Of a stretch of DNA of 64,000 nucleotides, positions 9,353 through 17,834 are shown piece by piece. The position numbers and the translations under genes were made by a program. The stretch lies in contig NZ_BAEG01000074.1 in assembly GCF_000238915.1 (NCBI RefSeq), positions 1 through 64,000 on the forward strand, written 5' to 3'. The notes below the pieces were generated by a model. That model had not been told where the DNA came from and searched no databases. It was given only the letters and a program-made list of their open reading frames with translations. How positions within the stretch are numbered: the first letter of the stretch is position 1; every line of letters begins with the position of its first letter. Source of the DNA: Arthrobacter globiformis NBRC 12137. GTDB lineage: Bacteria; Actinomycetota; Actinomycetes; Actinomycetales; Micrococcaceae.

Positions 9353-9754
9353 TGCGGATGGGTTGACCAGGCGGCCGCGCGCCACGCAAGTGGCTCGAGG
9401 AACGTCCGGGCTCCACAGGGCAGGGTGGTGGGTAACGCCCACTCGGGGTAACCCGCAGGCCAGTGCCACAGAAAACAGACCGCCTGCGTCGCGCCGGTTT
9501 GAAAGCGGCACGAAGCAGGTAAGGGTGAAACGGTGGTGTAAGAGACCACCAGCTTCCCGGGTGACCGGGAAGGCTAGGTAAACCCCACCCGGAGCAAGGC
9601 CAGACAGGACACGTTTGAGGGCTGCCCGCCCGAGTGTCCGGGTAGGCCGCTGGAGGGCGCCGGCAACGGCGCTCGTAGATGGATGGCCGCTACTCCCGCG
9701 CCGGCAACAGCGCGGGAGCACAGAACCCGGCGTATCGGTCAACCCATCCACTCA
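9353..9754 (+). ncRNA. rnpB: RNase P RNA (class A)
   Basis: Ribozyme that matures tRNA 5' ends. The outer P1 helix is formed by 9356-9368 and its exact complement 9737-9749. Conserved segments in order: GAGGAACGTCCGGGCTCC, AGGGCAGGGTGGTGGGTAAC, CAGTGCCACAGAAAACAGACC, GGTAAGGGTGAAACGGTG and GGCTAGGTAAACCCCACCC. About 400 nt is normal for actinobacteria. A TAAACT box at 9343-9348 lies just upstream and may be the -10 element. The exact 3' end is uncertain by a few bases. Confidence 0.97.
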
Positions 9755-10087
9755 AAGCCGGCAGCAGGTTGGACCGTCATGCTGCGTCCTGGCCGGCGAC
9801 TCCGTGAGCGGGACAGTCCGGGTTGGTGGGGCGGGGATGCTGCGGACTGTACCGCCAGGGTGCACACGTGCATCCGGGTGTCCGGTTGGTTGGGCGCTGC
9901 CATGCACTCCCGGCTCCGAGGGCGACCATTTCATACATCATTTGGCCTTTCTTTCGCAGACGGCATATTTACGAGTGCATCGCCGTCAGGGCCGTCAGCT
10001 TATGGCCCCCCGAAGGCGTGCGGATAGTGGTTGCCGGGATTGCGTCGATAACAATCCGGCATCCCGGGCGACAGGCATCACACCCGG
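9755..10087. other. Long intergenic stretch after rnpB
   Basis: No gene is supported here. Open frames that run through it also run through rnpB and have no family features or ribosome binding site. Base composition is mixed and somewhat AT-richer after about 9940. The useful elements (CRP/GlxR-like site, promoter, hairpin) lie in the following 120 bp. Confidence 0.6.
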
Positions 10088-10103
10088 TGTGAGTGATTTC
10101 ACG
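10088..10103. promoter_or_regulatory. CRP/GlxR-like binding site upstream of gap
   Basis: TGTGA-GTGATT-TCACG matches the CRP/GlxR consensus TGTGA-N6-TCACA at 9 of 10 positions. Its centre is about 53 bp upstream of the start point expected from a TAGAAT box at 10137-10142, a usual distance for an activator. GlxR is known to control glycolytic genes in Corynebacterium; that it acts here is inference. Confidence 0.55.
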
Positions 10104-10136
10104 GGCTCCGGGGCAAGAGAAGCCCCCGGGCGCGCC

Positions 10137-10142
10137 TAGAAT
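10137..10142 (+). promoter_or_regulatory. gap: Probable -10 box of the gap promoter
   Basis: TAGAAT, one base off the TATAAT consensus, with no good -35 at 16-18 bp, which fits an activator-dependent promoter. The predicted start point near 10149 is followed at once by the 13-base palindrome GTAGAAGTTCTAC (10154-10166) and a terminator-like hairpin. Confidence 0.45.
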
Positions 10143-10164
10143 GGATGGTGAACGTAGAAGTTCT

Positions 10165-10199
10165 ACCGCCGGATCTGCGTTCGCAGCCGGCGGTTTTTC
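10165..10199 (+). terminator. Intrinsic terminator in the gap leader
   Basis: Stem ACCGCCGG (10165-10172) with CCGGCGGT (10187-10194), a 14-base loop and an immediate T-run TTTTTCTTT. It is a textbook intrinsic terminator located 130 bp before the gap start, so it either ends an upstream transcript or works as an attenuator for gap. Confidence 0.8.
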
Positions 10200-10325
10200 T
10201 TTGCACGGTCAACGGCATCCGGGGTGGACCGAAACCCTGCCGGTGCCAGCTTGCCCTGGATAACTTCCAGTGGCCGCCATCCGGTTTACGAGGACGTAGC
10301 CGGTTGAACCAAGGAAGGTAGTTCT

Positions 10326-11819
10326 GTGAGCCAGACGTCAGATTCTTGTCTTGATACGTGGATGGGCCGTGAGGCGCTCGCCGAGGCCATGATCCCGGTT
10401 ATCGGCCGGCTGTACCGTGAAAACAACGTGGTTACCTCCATCCACGGACGCAGCCTGATCAACAAGTCCACCATGAACATCCTGAAGGCGCACCGCTTTG
10501 CGCGCCGGATGAGCAAGGATGAGCTGCTCCTCGAGGAGACGGCACCGCTGCTGAACACGCTGGCGCAGCTGGACCTGGGTGCCGCTGCCATCGACATCGC
10601 CCGTCTGAACCAGAAGTTCAAGTCCGACGGCGGCGATCTGACTCTGGAGGAATTCCTCCGCGCCGAGCTGGCTGAGGTAGTGGGCAAGCGCGGCGCCGAC
10701 GACCGCACCAGCACCGACGTCGTGCTCTACGGCTTCGGCCGCATCGGCCGCCTGCTGGCGCGCCTGCTCATCGAAAAGGCGGGCGGCGGCCACGGCCTGC
10801 GCCTGCGCGCCATCGTGGTCCGGCGCGGCTCCGACAACGACCTGGCCAAGCGGGCAAGCCTGCTGCGCCGCGACTCCGTTCACGGTTCCTTTGAAGGAAC
10901 CATCAAGGTGGACACCGACGCCAACACCATCACGGCCAACGGCGTCCAGGTCCAGGTCATCTACTCGGACAACCCGGCAACGATCGACTACACCGCCTAC
11001 GGCATCAAGGACGCCCTCGTGGTGGACAACACCGGCCGCTGGCGCGACGCCGAGGGTCTCGGCCAGCACCTGCTGAGCAAGGGCGTGTCGCGGGTGCTCC
11101 TGACCGCGCCGGGCAAGGGTGACCTGAAGAACATCGTGCACGGCATCAACCACCGCGACATCACGGACGCGGACCGGATCGTGACGGCCGCCTCCTGCAC
11201 CACCAATGCCATCACCCCGGTCCTGAAGGCCCTCAACGACAAGTACGGCGTGATCCACGGCCACGTGGAGACCGTTCACTCGTTCACGAACGACCAGAAC
11301 CTGATCGACAACTTCCACAAGGGCGACCGCCGCGGACGCTCCGCCGCCCTGAACATGGTGATCACCGAAACCGGCGCCGCCAAGGCTGTGGCCAAGGCTC
11401 TCCCGGAACTGCAGGGCAAGCTCACCGGCAGCTCCATCCGCGTCCCCACCCCGGACGTGTCCCTGGCTGTCCTGAACCTCAGCCTGGAACACGGCACCAC
11501 CAAGGACGAGGTCAACAACTACCTGCGCGAGATGTCGCTGCACTCTGAGCTGCGCAAGCAGATCGACTACATCGACTCCCCGGAGGTCGTCTCCACCGAC
11601 TTCGTCGGTTCCCGCCGTGCCGGCATCGTGGACGGCCTCGCCACCATCGCCAACGACAAGAACCTGGTCGTCTACGTCTGGTACGACAACGAGTTCGGCT
11701 ACAGCTGCCAGGTGGTCCGCGTCATGGAGGAAATGGCAGGGGTCAACCCGCCGACCTTCCCGGCCAAGGATTCCGCAAAGGACGCTGCCCCGGTCCTGGC
11801 CGTGGCAGCCCCGGTCTAA
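10326..11819 (+). CDS. gap: Glyceraldehyde-3-phosphate dehydrogenase, long form with N-terminal extension
   Basis: Phosphorylating GAPDH of 497 residues, about 150 longer than standard GAPDH. Residues 1-130 are an extra helical region with no Rossmann motif; GFGRIGR starts at residue 136, and catalytic Cys291 lies in ASCTTNAITPV. C-terminal domain motifs include the NEFGYSCQVVRVMEEM block. The length matches the corynebacterial GapB type, which works mainly in the gluconeogenic direction with NADP(H) preference; that role here is inferred. GTG start with GGAAGG upstream. It stands alone, behind a CRP/GlxR-like site and a terminator-like leader hairpin. Confidence 0.93.
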   Translation: MSQTSDSCLDTWMGREALAEAMIPVIGRLYRENNVVTSIHGRSLINKSTMNILKAHRFARRMSKDELLLEETAPLLNTLAQLDLGAAAIDIARLNQKFKSDGGDLTLEEFLRAELAEVVGKRGADDRTSTDVVLYGFGRIGRLLARLLIEKAGGGHGLRLRAIVVRRGSDNDLAKRASLLRRDSVHGSFEGTIKVDTDANTITANGVQVQVIYSDNPATIDYTAYGIKDALVVDNTGRWRDAEGLGQHLLSKGVSRVLLTAPGKGDLKNIVHGINHRDITDADRIVTAASCTTNAITPVLKALNDKYGVIHGHVETVHSFTNDQNLIDNFHKGDRRGRSAALNMVITETGAAKAVAKALPELQGKLTGSSIRVPTPDVSLAVLNLSLEHGTTKDEVNNYLREMSLHSELRKQIDYIDSPEVVSTDFVGSRRAGIVDGLATIANDKNLVVYVWYDNEFGYSCQVVRVMEEMAGVNPPTFPAKDSAKDAAPVLAVAAPV

Positions 11820-11831
11820 CCGAAGCGTTCC

Positions 11832-11869
11832 GTCAGCCCCGCCGGCACACCTGTGCCGGCGGGGCTGAC
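11832..11869 (+). terminator. Strong hairpin downstream of gap
   Basis: Eighteen-base arms (11832-11849 and 11852-11869) complement each other perfectly, starting 13 bp after the gap stop codon. No T-run follows, but the position and strength suggest transcript termination or 3' end protection. Confidence 0.65.
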
Positions 11870-11934
11870 CCGTTCCCGGGAACTTCCCGGGCAATTCTAT
11901 GGAATCAGCCGGTAAACGGGCACAAACTTGTGTC

Positions 11935-12144
11935 ATGGAACAGAACCCGACACTCCAGCATGAGACAACCCTGGAACATGCCCTCGAAGTTGCCAAGGCC
12001 AACCAGAAAGAAGCCCAACGGCTTCTGGACCAGGCCCGCACTTCACATGCGGCAGGGGAGATCGGCGATGACAGGGTGGCCCAGCTGGAGCGGCTGCTTG
12101 ATCTCGCCAACACCGATCTTCATCGGGTCATGCGCGAGCAGTAG
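11935..12144 (+). CDS. Small hypothetical helical protein
   Basis: A 69-residue protein, Gln/Glu/Ala-rich, predicted to be nearly all alpha-helix (LEHALEVAKANQKEAQRLLDQ and RVAQLERLLDLANTDLHRVM form two amphipathic helices). I do not recognise a family. An in-frame ATG lies 36 bases upstream at 11899; neither start has a clear ribosome binding site. It is a single gene between gap and the HNH nuclease gene. The composition looks coding, but function is unknown. Confidence 0.55.
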   Translation: MEQNPTLQHETTLEHALEVAKANQKEAQRLLDQARTSHAAGEIGDDRVAQLERLLDLANTDLHRVMREQ

Positions 12145-12274
12145 GCCACCCGCCCTCCACTGGGCACCTGTCCTCCACACTGTGGATACCCGCACAGCGC
12201 CGGCCGGTTTCGCCTAGGCTCCTGGATGTGTACCCGCATCCTGACCCGGAGCCCTGGCGCCCCGAGGCGTGCCT

Positions 12275-13077
12275 GTGAGCATCAGCTGGGCCGGCTACCG
12301 GCGCGCCCGGCGTAAATCCCGGCAGGCGTGGGCGGTGCTCGGTGTCGCCGCGGCAGCGGTGGTCGCCGCCACTGTGTGGTTTTTTGCGGCAGGCCAGTTC
12401 ATCGCCGCCGAGCCCGCCGTGTCCGGGCCCAGCGAGGCTCCGGTATTCGATGCCGCCTGGATGAAGCCCGTGACGCCCCCGTACCCGGTGCCGCGGGGCA
12501 GCGCGGCCGCTGCGCTGGGAGCCCTGGCGGTTAAGGGCAGGGCAGGGCATCCGGCAGCGACTACGACCGGTCCGCCTTCGGCCAGGCCTGGCAGGACGCC
12601 GACCACAACGGCTGCGACACCCGCAACGACATCCTGCGCCGGGACCTTCACGACGTTGCGTTCACCAAGGGATCAAAGTGCAAGGTTGCCGCCGGCACCA
12701 TGCATGAGCCGTACGTGGGGCTGGTGGTCAGGTTCGTCCGCGGGGCAGATTCCAGCAAGGACGTGCAGATCGACCACGTCGTCGCGCTGGGCGACGCCTG
12801 GCAGAAGGGGGCCCAGCAACTGACGCCGCAGCAGCGGCAGAACCTCGCCAACGATCCGCTCAACCTCATCGCCGCGGACGGTGACGCCAACCAGGAGAAA
12901 AGCGCGTCTGACGCCGCCACCTGGCTGCCGAAGAACAAGGCGCTTCGGTGCCACTATGTGGCGCGGCAGATCTCGGTGAAGGCAGCGTACGGCCTCTGGG
13001 TCACGCAGCCGGAAAAGGACGCCATGGCCCGCGTGCTGGCTTCATGCCCGCAGCAGCAGACGGTGGTGCCCGGGTAG
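12275..13077 (+). pseudogene. Membrane-anchored HNH nuclease (DUF1524), frameshifted at a GGGCA repeat
   Basis: The N-terminal part has a short cytosolic Arg-rich start and one membrane segment (AWAVLGVAAAAVVAATVWFF), so the nuclease domain would be outside. The C-terminal part, in another frame, has the DUF1524/HNH motif IDHVVALGDAW and LNLIAADGDANQEKSASDAATWLP. The frame breaks at three tandem GGGCA copies (12535-12549). Deleting one copy would join them as VKGRASGSDYDRSAFG, the sequence expected for the family, including GCDTRNDILRRDL. Start chosen at the GTG at 12275 with GAGG seven bases upstream. This may be a pseudogene, a phase-variable gene or a sequence error. Confidence 0.75.
12535..12549 (+). 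repeat. Pentanucleotide tandem repeat (GGGCA)x3 inside the HNH gene
   Basis: Three perfect GGGCA copies at exactly the point where the reading frame breaks. Two or five copies would give an intact frame. Slippage here would switch the gene on and off. Confidence 0.85.
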
Positions 13078-13105
13078 GGCCTCAGCGGCAGGAAGAGCGC
13101 CGGTA

Positions 13106-13678
13106 TCAGTGGCCGAACGGGTCCGGGTCCACGCCCGGCATCCAGGTCAGGCCCGGGACGCCCCAGCCGCTCTTCTTGGCCTGCTTCATCGCCTTGCGGG
13201 CATACCTGTCGATGAGCCGGTTGACGTACAGCTTGCCGTCCAGATGGTCGTATTCGTGCTGGATGATGCGGGCAAACCAGCCGGTCGCCTCGAAATCCAC
13301 TGGCTTTCCGTGCCCGTCAAAGCCCTGCACGCGTACCCATTCGGCACGCTTGAGCGGATACTGCCCACCGGGGAAGGAGAGGCAGCCCTCCACCTCCTCG
13401 TCCGGATCCGGCAGCGCCCCGGAGACCTTGGAGAGGGTCAGCACAGGATTCACCACGACGCCGGCCGGGGGAGCGCCGTCCTCGTTCTCGAACTTGTACA
13501 CGAAGATCCGCTTGCCCACGCCGATCTGCGGCGCGGCCAGTCCCACGCCGTTCGCCATGTCGTTCGTTTCGAACATGTCGGCAATCAGCTGGCGGAGCCC
13601 GTCGTCGAACTCCTCCACTTCAGCAGCCCGGCGGTGCAGCACCGGCTCACCCCAGATGGTGATGGGCAGAACGGTCAT
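13106..13678 (-). CDS. def: Peptide deformylase
   Basis: Removes the N-formyl group from nascent proteins, using Fe2+ or Zn2+. All three motifs are present: GVGLAAPQIG, EGCLSFPG (metal Cys) and HEYDHLDG (metal His pair and catalytic Glu). At 190 residues the length is normal. The frame is open far upstream through a tRNA-His gene; the ATG at 13678 begins the family N-terminus MTVLPITIWG and has AAGGAA upstream. It lies downstream of tRNA-His on the same strand, with a terminator between. Confidence 0.96.
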   Translation of the reverse strand: MTVLPITIWGEPVLHRRAAEVEEFDDGLRQLIADMFETNDMANGVGLAAPQIGVGKRIFVYKFENEDGAPPAGVVVNPVLTLSKVSGALPDPDEEVEGCLSFPGGQYPLKRAEWVRVQGFDGHGKPVDFEATGWFARIIQHEYDHLDGKLYVNRLIDRYARKAMKQAKKSGWGVPGLTWMPGVDPDPFGH

Positions 13679-13736
13679 GTCAGGGAATTTCCTTCGGCGC
13701 TTTGCCGGGGCGAGCCGGCAGGGGGTGGAAACCAAC

Positions 13737-13768
13737 AAAGGCCGCACCGGATAACCGGTACGGCCTTT
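13737..13768 (-). terminator. Terminator of tRNA-His
   Basis: Fourteen-base arms (13737-13750 and 13755-13768) around an ATAA loop, with one mismatch. On the minus strand it is followed by TTTGTTGGTTT. It separates tRNA-His from def. Confidence 0.75.
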
Positions 13769-13804
13769 GTTGCTGGCCGGCAATAAACTGCCGTCCTCGG
13801 TGCG

Positions 13805-13878
13805 GGTGAGCGACGGGGGTTGAACCCGCGACCTCCTGGACCACAACCAGGCGCTCTGCCAACTGAGCTACGCCCACC
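13805..13878 (-). tRNA. tRNA-His (GTG anticodon)
   Basis: Full cloverleaf on the minus strand. The acceptor GTGGGCG pairs with CGCTCAC, with an extra 5' G typical of tRNA-His; the D-arm is GCTCAGTTGGCAGAGC; the anticodon loop TTGTGGT gives GTG; the T-arm is GCGGGTTCAACCCCCGT. No encoded CCA. Confidence 0.96.
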
Positions 13879-14007
13879 ATGTGCCCTGCGGACCGTCCGG
13901 TTTCCCGGCCTTCCGAAAAGGCAACGACATATAGCTTACCTGCTGTTGGGGGATGCTTTTGCCACTTTTGGCTGTTTCGGCAAAATTTCCCTCAAACGTG
14001 GCGCAGA

Positions 14008-14052
14008 TTACTTTCCGGGCTGCTCCGCTGCTTACTTTCCGGGCTGCTCCGC
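14008..14052 (-). repeat. Tandem 21-bp direct repeat spanning the orn stop codon
   Basis: Positions 14008-14028 and 14032-14052 are identical and 24 bp apart. Each copy reads AEQPGK-stop on the minus strand, so the end of orn and its stop codon have been duplicated. Confidence 0.9.
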
Positions 14053-14703
14053 AGCGGTCGGCGTCAGGCCTTCCGCTGCCGGCTGGCCGACCGCGGAGGG
14101 CGACGACGAGATGCGCTGGGAGATCTTCTGGGCCGTGGCGCTGTCCGGTCCCGGTGCGGGCACGAAGACGGCGTCGCGGTAGTACCGGAGTTCGTCGATG
14201 GAATCCTTGATGTCCCCGAGGGCGCGGTGGCCGCCGAGCTTCGCCGGCGCCTGGAAGTAGGCGCGCGCATACCAGCGCCGGGACAATTCCTTGATGGTGC
14301 TGACGTCGATGATGCGGTAGTGCAGGTGCTCCACCACCGAGGGCATGTCCCTGGCGAGGAAGACCCGGTCCGTTCCCACCGAGTTGCCGGCGAGGGGCGC
14401 CTTGCGGGGGTCGGGGACCCACTTGCGGATGTAGTCCAGCACCAGGGTCTCCGCCTCTGCCATTGTTTTGCCGGCCGGAAGCTCGGTCAGCAGGCCTGAC
14501 CGGGTGTGCATGTCCCGGACGAAGTCGTTCATTTGCGCGAGGGCGGCGTCGTCCGGCTTGATCACCACGTCCACCCCGTCGCCGAGGATGTTGAGTTCGG
14601 AGTCGGTCACCAGGGCCGCGACCTCGATCAGGGCGTCGTTGACGCTGTCGAGGCCGGTCATTTCGCAGTCGATCCAGACGATGCGTTCGTTAGTAATAGG
14701 CAC
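14032..14703 (-). CDS. orn: Oligoribonuclease
   Basis: 3'-5' exoribonuclease of the DEDDh family that degrades di- and oligoribonucleotides, including pGpG from c-di-GMP. Motifs: [10 protein letters not shown] (Asp, Glu), [15 protein letters not shown] (Asp) and [13 protein letters not shown] (His, Asp). At 223 residues it carries a tail of about 30 residues, low-complexity Ser/Ala/Pro, beyond the roughly 180-200 residue core. The last six residues and stop are duplicated in the downstream DNA. Single gene with no close partner on its strand. Confidence 0.95.
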   Translation of the reverse strand: MPITNERIVWIDCEMTGLDSVNDALIEVAALVTDSELNILGDGVDVVIKPDDAALAQMNDFVRDMHTRSGLLTELPAGKTMAEAETLVLDYIRKWVPDPRKAPLAGNSVGTDRVFLARDMPSVVEHLHYRIIDVSTIKELSRRWYARAYFQAPAKLGGHRALGDIKDSIDELRYYRDAVFVPAPGPDSATAQKISQRISSSPSAVGQPAAEGLTPTAAEQPGK

Positions 14704-14911
14704 CTGTTCAGCCTACCGTTCAGCCGCGTGCAAGCCTTGGAGAGGCGCTCCGGTGCTAACATTTCGGGTACGTGGCAACGCCACCTTGCGCCGCCGTGTC
14801 CCCGGCGACGCCCATTTTGGCTGGCCGCTCAGCTTGGCTGCAGATGGGGCAGCACGCCCACATGAGATATGCCTAAAGAGATAGGCGCAGAAGAGATTGG
14901 ACGATCCTGAG

Positions 14912-16468
14912 ATGACGGCGCCTGTGCCTGCGATAGGGGAAACGGCCACCGGCGCTTCCACGGACCCGGCCGGCCCGGAAGTGGACAACCCGCGCTCCCC
15001 GATCCTCTCCGGCTTCATCGGTTCCATGTTCCTGCTCGTCGGCTCCCTCGGCGTCGGGTGGCTGGCGCCCGGCTCGGAGCTGCGGCGGATGCCGCTGTTC
15101 ATCTGGATGCGCACCGAGGCGTTCGGCGTCGGGCTGTCCATTGTGCTGCTTGCGGTGGGCGGCATGCTGCTGGTCCGGGCATGGCTCAGGCTTGGCCAGC
15201 ACATCCACGTGTGGGGCCGGGAGGCCCGCAGAGCCACCCTGCAGGCCGTCGTCGCGTGGGGCCTTCCCATGATGTTCACCGTCCCGCTGTTCAGCCGGGA
15301 CGTCTACGCGTACATCGGCCAGGGCCGGCTGATGGTGGAGGGCTTCAACCCGTACGAGAACGGCATCTCGGCGCTGTCCAACTACTTCCAGCTGGGCGCG
15401 GACAAGATGTGGACCGAGGCCCCGGTTCCCTACGGCCAGGTGTTTTTGTGGATCGAGCAGTTCGTGGTCTGGTCCACCAACGTCCACCCGGAAGCCAGCA
15501 TCATGCTGTTCCGCCTGGCCGCTCTGGTGGGTGTGGTGCTCTGCATCGTCTACGTCCCCAAGCTTGCCGAACTGCACGGGGTCAACCCGCACCGTGCCCT
15601 GTGGCTGACGGCGGCGAATCCGCTCTTCCTGACCAACTTCATCGCCAGCGTCCACAACGATTCGCTCATGATCGGGCTCGCCCTCGCCGGCCTGTACTAC
15701 TGCGCAACGCGGCGGGTCATTTTCGGCATTGTCCTCGTGACGGCCTCCATCGCGGTGAAACCGATCACCGTGGTGTTCCTTCCGTTCATCGGCCTGCTGT
15801 GGGCCGGCAAGGGGGCCAGCTGGCCCCGGAAGTTCGTGTTCTGGGGCCTGACGGCCGGGATCAGCCTTGCCCTGCTCTACGCAATGAGCCTGGTCAACGG
15901 CTTCGGGTTCGGCTGGATCAATGGCCTTTCGGCGCCCGGCAGCGTCTGGATCTGGTACGCCCCCGTGGGGCTGCTCGGCCTGGTGGTCGCATCCATCGCC
16001 AACGCGTTCAGCCTGGACGGCTGGGGGCTGGCCAAATGGGTGTACGACGCCGGCAAGCTCCTTGCCGTGGGCATCGTCGGCTGGCAGATTTTCCGCGGTG
16101 AACATGACCGCCTCATGCGCCGCCTGACGCTCGCCTTCGCGGCTGTTGTGGTGCTGGCGCCCATGATCCAGTCCTGGTACGTGGTGTGGCTGATCCCGCT
16201 GTTCGCCGTCACGGGCATCCGTGACGACTGGCAGGTCAAGGCCCTGTACTTCATCGTTTCGTTCTTCATGGTCTATGCCATCTCGGACCAGCTGGAAGTC
16301 TTCCCCTACCTGCAGACGGACGACCTGGGCCTCGCCCTGGCGCTGGCCCGCAACGCAGCCGCGATCATCGCCCTGCTGTTTGCGCTGTACCTGATCTTTC
16401 TGGACCGCAGCACCAAGCTGCTCTTCAGCAAGGCGGACCAGCCTGTCACGGTACGCCCCGTTATCTGA
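14912..16468 (+). CDS. mptB: Polyprenol-phosphomannose-dependent alpha-1,6-mannosyltransferase (MptB-like)
   Basis: Integral membrane GT-C glycosyltransferase that extends lipomannan-type glycans on the outer face of the membrane. About 518 residues with roughly 12-13 hydrophobic segments. The GT-C signature is the loop FSRDVYAYIGQGRLMVEGFNPY after the early helices, with the Asp expected to be catalytic. Similar loops occur in mycobacterial MptA/MptB. I used the ATG at 14912; a TTG at 14897 is in frame. It ends 8 bp inside the convergent AlkD-like gene. The family is firm, the exact linkage inferred. Confidence 0.82.
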   Translation: MTAPVPAIGETATGASTDPAGPEVDNPRSPILSGFIGSMFLLVGSLGVGWLAPGSELRRMPLFIWMRTEAFGVGLSIVLLAVGGMLLVRAWLRLGQHIHVWGREARRATLQAVVAWGLPMMFTVPLFSRDVYAYIGQGRLMVEGFNPYENGISALSNYFQLGADKMWTEAPVPYGQVFLWIEQFVVWSTNVHPEASIMLFRLAALVGVVLCIVYVPKLAELHGVNPHRALWLTAANPLFLTNFIASVHNDSLMIGLALAGLYYCATRRVIFGIVLVTASIAVKPITVVFLPFIGLLWAGKGASWPRKFVFWGLTAGISLALLYAMSLVNGFGFGWINGLSAPGSVWIWYAPVGLLGLVVASIANAFSLDGWGLAKWVYDAGKLLAVGIVGWQIFRGEHDRLMRRLTLAFAAVVVLAPMIQSWYVVWLIPLFAVTGIRDDWQVKALYFIVSFFMVYAISDQLEVFPYLQTDDLGLALALARNAAAIIALLFALYLIFLDRSTKLLFSKADQPVTVRPVI

Positions 16469-17165
16469 CCTGCTGGTTTTTCAGGGCTTCCCTGCGTGAG
16501 AGCGGGCTGAGCGACGGCCCGTTCCGTGCCACAAATTCCAGGACCCATTCCGGGTCGGTTTTGGCGTACTCACGCAGCGCCCACCCGATGGCCTTGCGGA
16601 TAAAGAATTCCCTGTCGGCCATGTTCGCCTCGATGACGGCGGTGAGCAGGCCGGTGTCCGTCTGCCCTTTGGCTCCCAGCTGGGCCGTAATCGACGCCCG
16701 CCGGATCCAGAAGTCCCCATCGACGCTCCATTGGAGCAGTACGCGGGTAAGTTCCTCCCGGTGGGCCTTGAGCAGTGCGCCGATCCGGTGGGTGACCCCG
16801 TCCACATAGTCCCAGGATGAGCCCGTTCGGATGATCTCCTCATACACCGGAAGCATCAGCGGGTCTCCGGCCACGCTCCGCAGCCCGGTCAGGTCGATCG
16901 CAGCGTAGCGTTCCTCGCGGTAGCGGGCGTCCCGCCACAGGGCAAGCACCGTTGACCTCAGGTCGTCGGCGGTTTCAAAGGGATGGGCGGCGGCCACGGC
17001 CTTGGCCGTTCTGCGCACGTCCGGCACGCGGACGCCAAGGGATGGTGTTGCGGACTTCATGTAGGCCTGCGCCGCGGCGCCGCGGACGGGATCTGCCGCC
17101 GCCCGCAGTTCGGAGCGAATCAACGCCAGGACTGCTTCGTTTGCCATGCTGCTCGTCCGCGTCAT
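16461..17165 (-). CDS. AlkD-like DNA alkylation repair protein
   Basis: HEAT-like-repeat DNA glycosylase family that releases N3- and N7-alkylated purines without flipping the base. The 234 residues fit the family (about 230-240). Characteristic features: GVRVPDVRRTAK, WDYVDGVTHRIG (Trp-Asp of the DNA-facing site), DGDFWIRRASIT and FFIRKAIGWALREYAKTDPEWV. Its ATG overlaps the stop of the upstream GNAT gene (ATGA), so the two are translationally coupled. The ATG at 17147 is an alternative start. Confidence 0.9.
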   Translation of the reverse strand: MTRTSSMANEAVLALIRSELRAAADPVRGAAAQAYMKSATPSLGVRVPDVRRTAKAVAAAHPFETADDLRSTVLALWRDARYREERYAAIDLTGLRSVAGDPLMLPVYEEIIRTGSSWDYVDGVTHRIGALLKAHREELTRVLLQWSVDGDFWIRRASITAQLGAKGQTDTGLLTAVIEANMADREFFIRKAIGWALREYAKTDPEWVLEFVARNGPSLSPLSRREALKNQQVR

Positions 17166-17778
17166 CCCACCTGCAGGCGCACAACGGCGCGCCCCGGTAC
17201 AGCGTCGCTGACCACGTCAAACCCGGCGGCCAGGAACAGCCCGAGTGTGCCAGGGTAAAGGTCCGCCGGTCCGGCCTTCGGCCGTTGCGCAGGATCCACC
17301 GGATACCCCTCCACGACGGCGGCACCGTTGGCATGCGCGTGGTCGACGGCGGCAGCGAGCAGGGCGGCGGCCACGCCGCTGCGCCGGTGGCCGGGTGCGA
17401 CGACGAAACAGCTCACCGACCACACGCTCCCGGCGCCGCTGTCATCCTCTGTGACTGCCGCGCCGGCAGCCTTGAACACCTGGGAACGGAGGATCCGCGG
17501 GTAACACCCGCGCGGCTCCACGGCGCACCAGCCGACGGCGGAACCACTCCGGTACGCCAGGACCCCCGGTGCCGGCCCGCCGCCGTCGAACTTGTCTTTC
17601 AGCTGTGCCTTGCGGTCAGTCGGAGGCGTGGCAGCGAAGCCGCGGCCCCGGGCAGGGCAAAGAAGCGGCACCAGCAGCGTGAGGGCTCACCGCGGACGCC
17701 GAACAGCTGCTCCACGGCCGGCCACTCGGCGGCCGCGGTGGTGATACCGCCTGCTGCCTCCTGTGCAGGCTCTGTCAT
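17162..17778 (-). pseudogene. GNAT N-acetyltransferase, frameshifted near the N-terminus
   Basis: The ATG at 17778 opens MTEPAQEAAGG...SRCWCRFFALPG, then the frame is lost; the rest of a GNAT domain continues in another frame (GFAATPPTDRKAQLKDKFD, the CoA loop VVAPGHRRSGVAAALL, and a C-terminal VVRLQVG). The break lies at the CCCCGGG tract 17646-17652; adding one base there restores a single 200-residue protein. It lies upstream of the alkD-like gene with overlapping stop and start. The substrate is unknown. It is either a pseudogene or a one-base sequence error. Confidence 0.75.
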
Positions 17779-17834
17779 GGCCGCCTTTCCATGCTGGGGG
17801 GACTGTCCGGCTGCGGGACTGTCTTGGCTGAAAC

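Noticed and set aside
10075..10093. TCACAC-CCG-GTGTGA palindrome overlapping the GlxR-like site
   Set aside because: The half-sites are in the opposite order to a CRP site; I consider only the downstream TGTGA-N6-TCACG functional.
9615..10139. Open frame overlapping rnpB and the following gap
   Set aside because: The first third is RNase P RNA; there is no ribosome binding site and no family match.
13680..13880. Short frame over tRNA-His with VAQLAERLVVVQEVAG
   Set aside because: Translated tRNA sequence, a common artefact.
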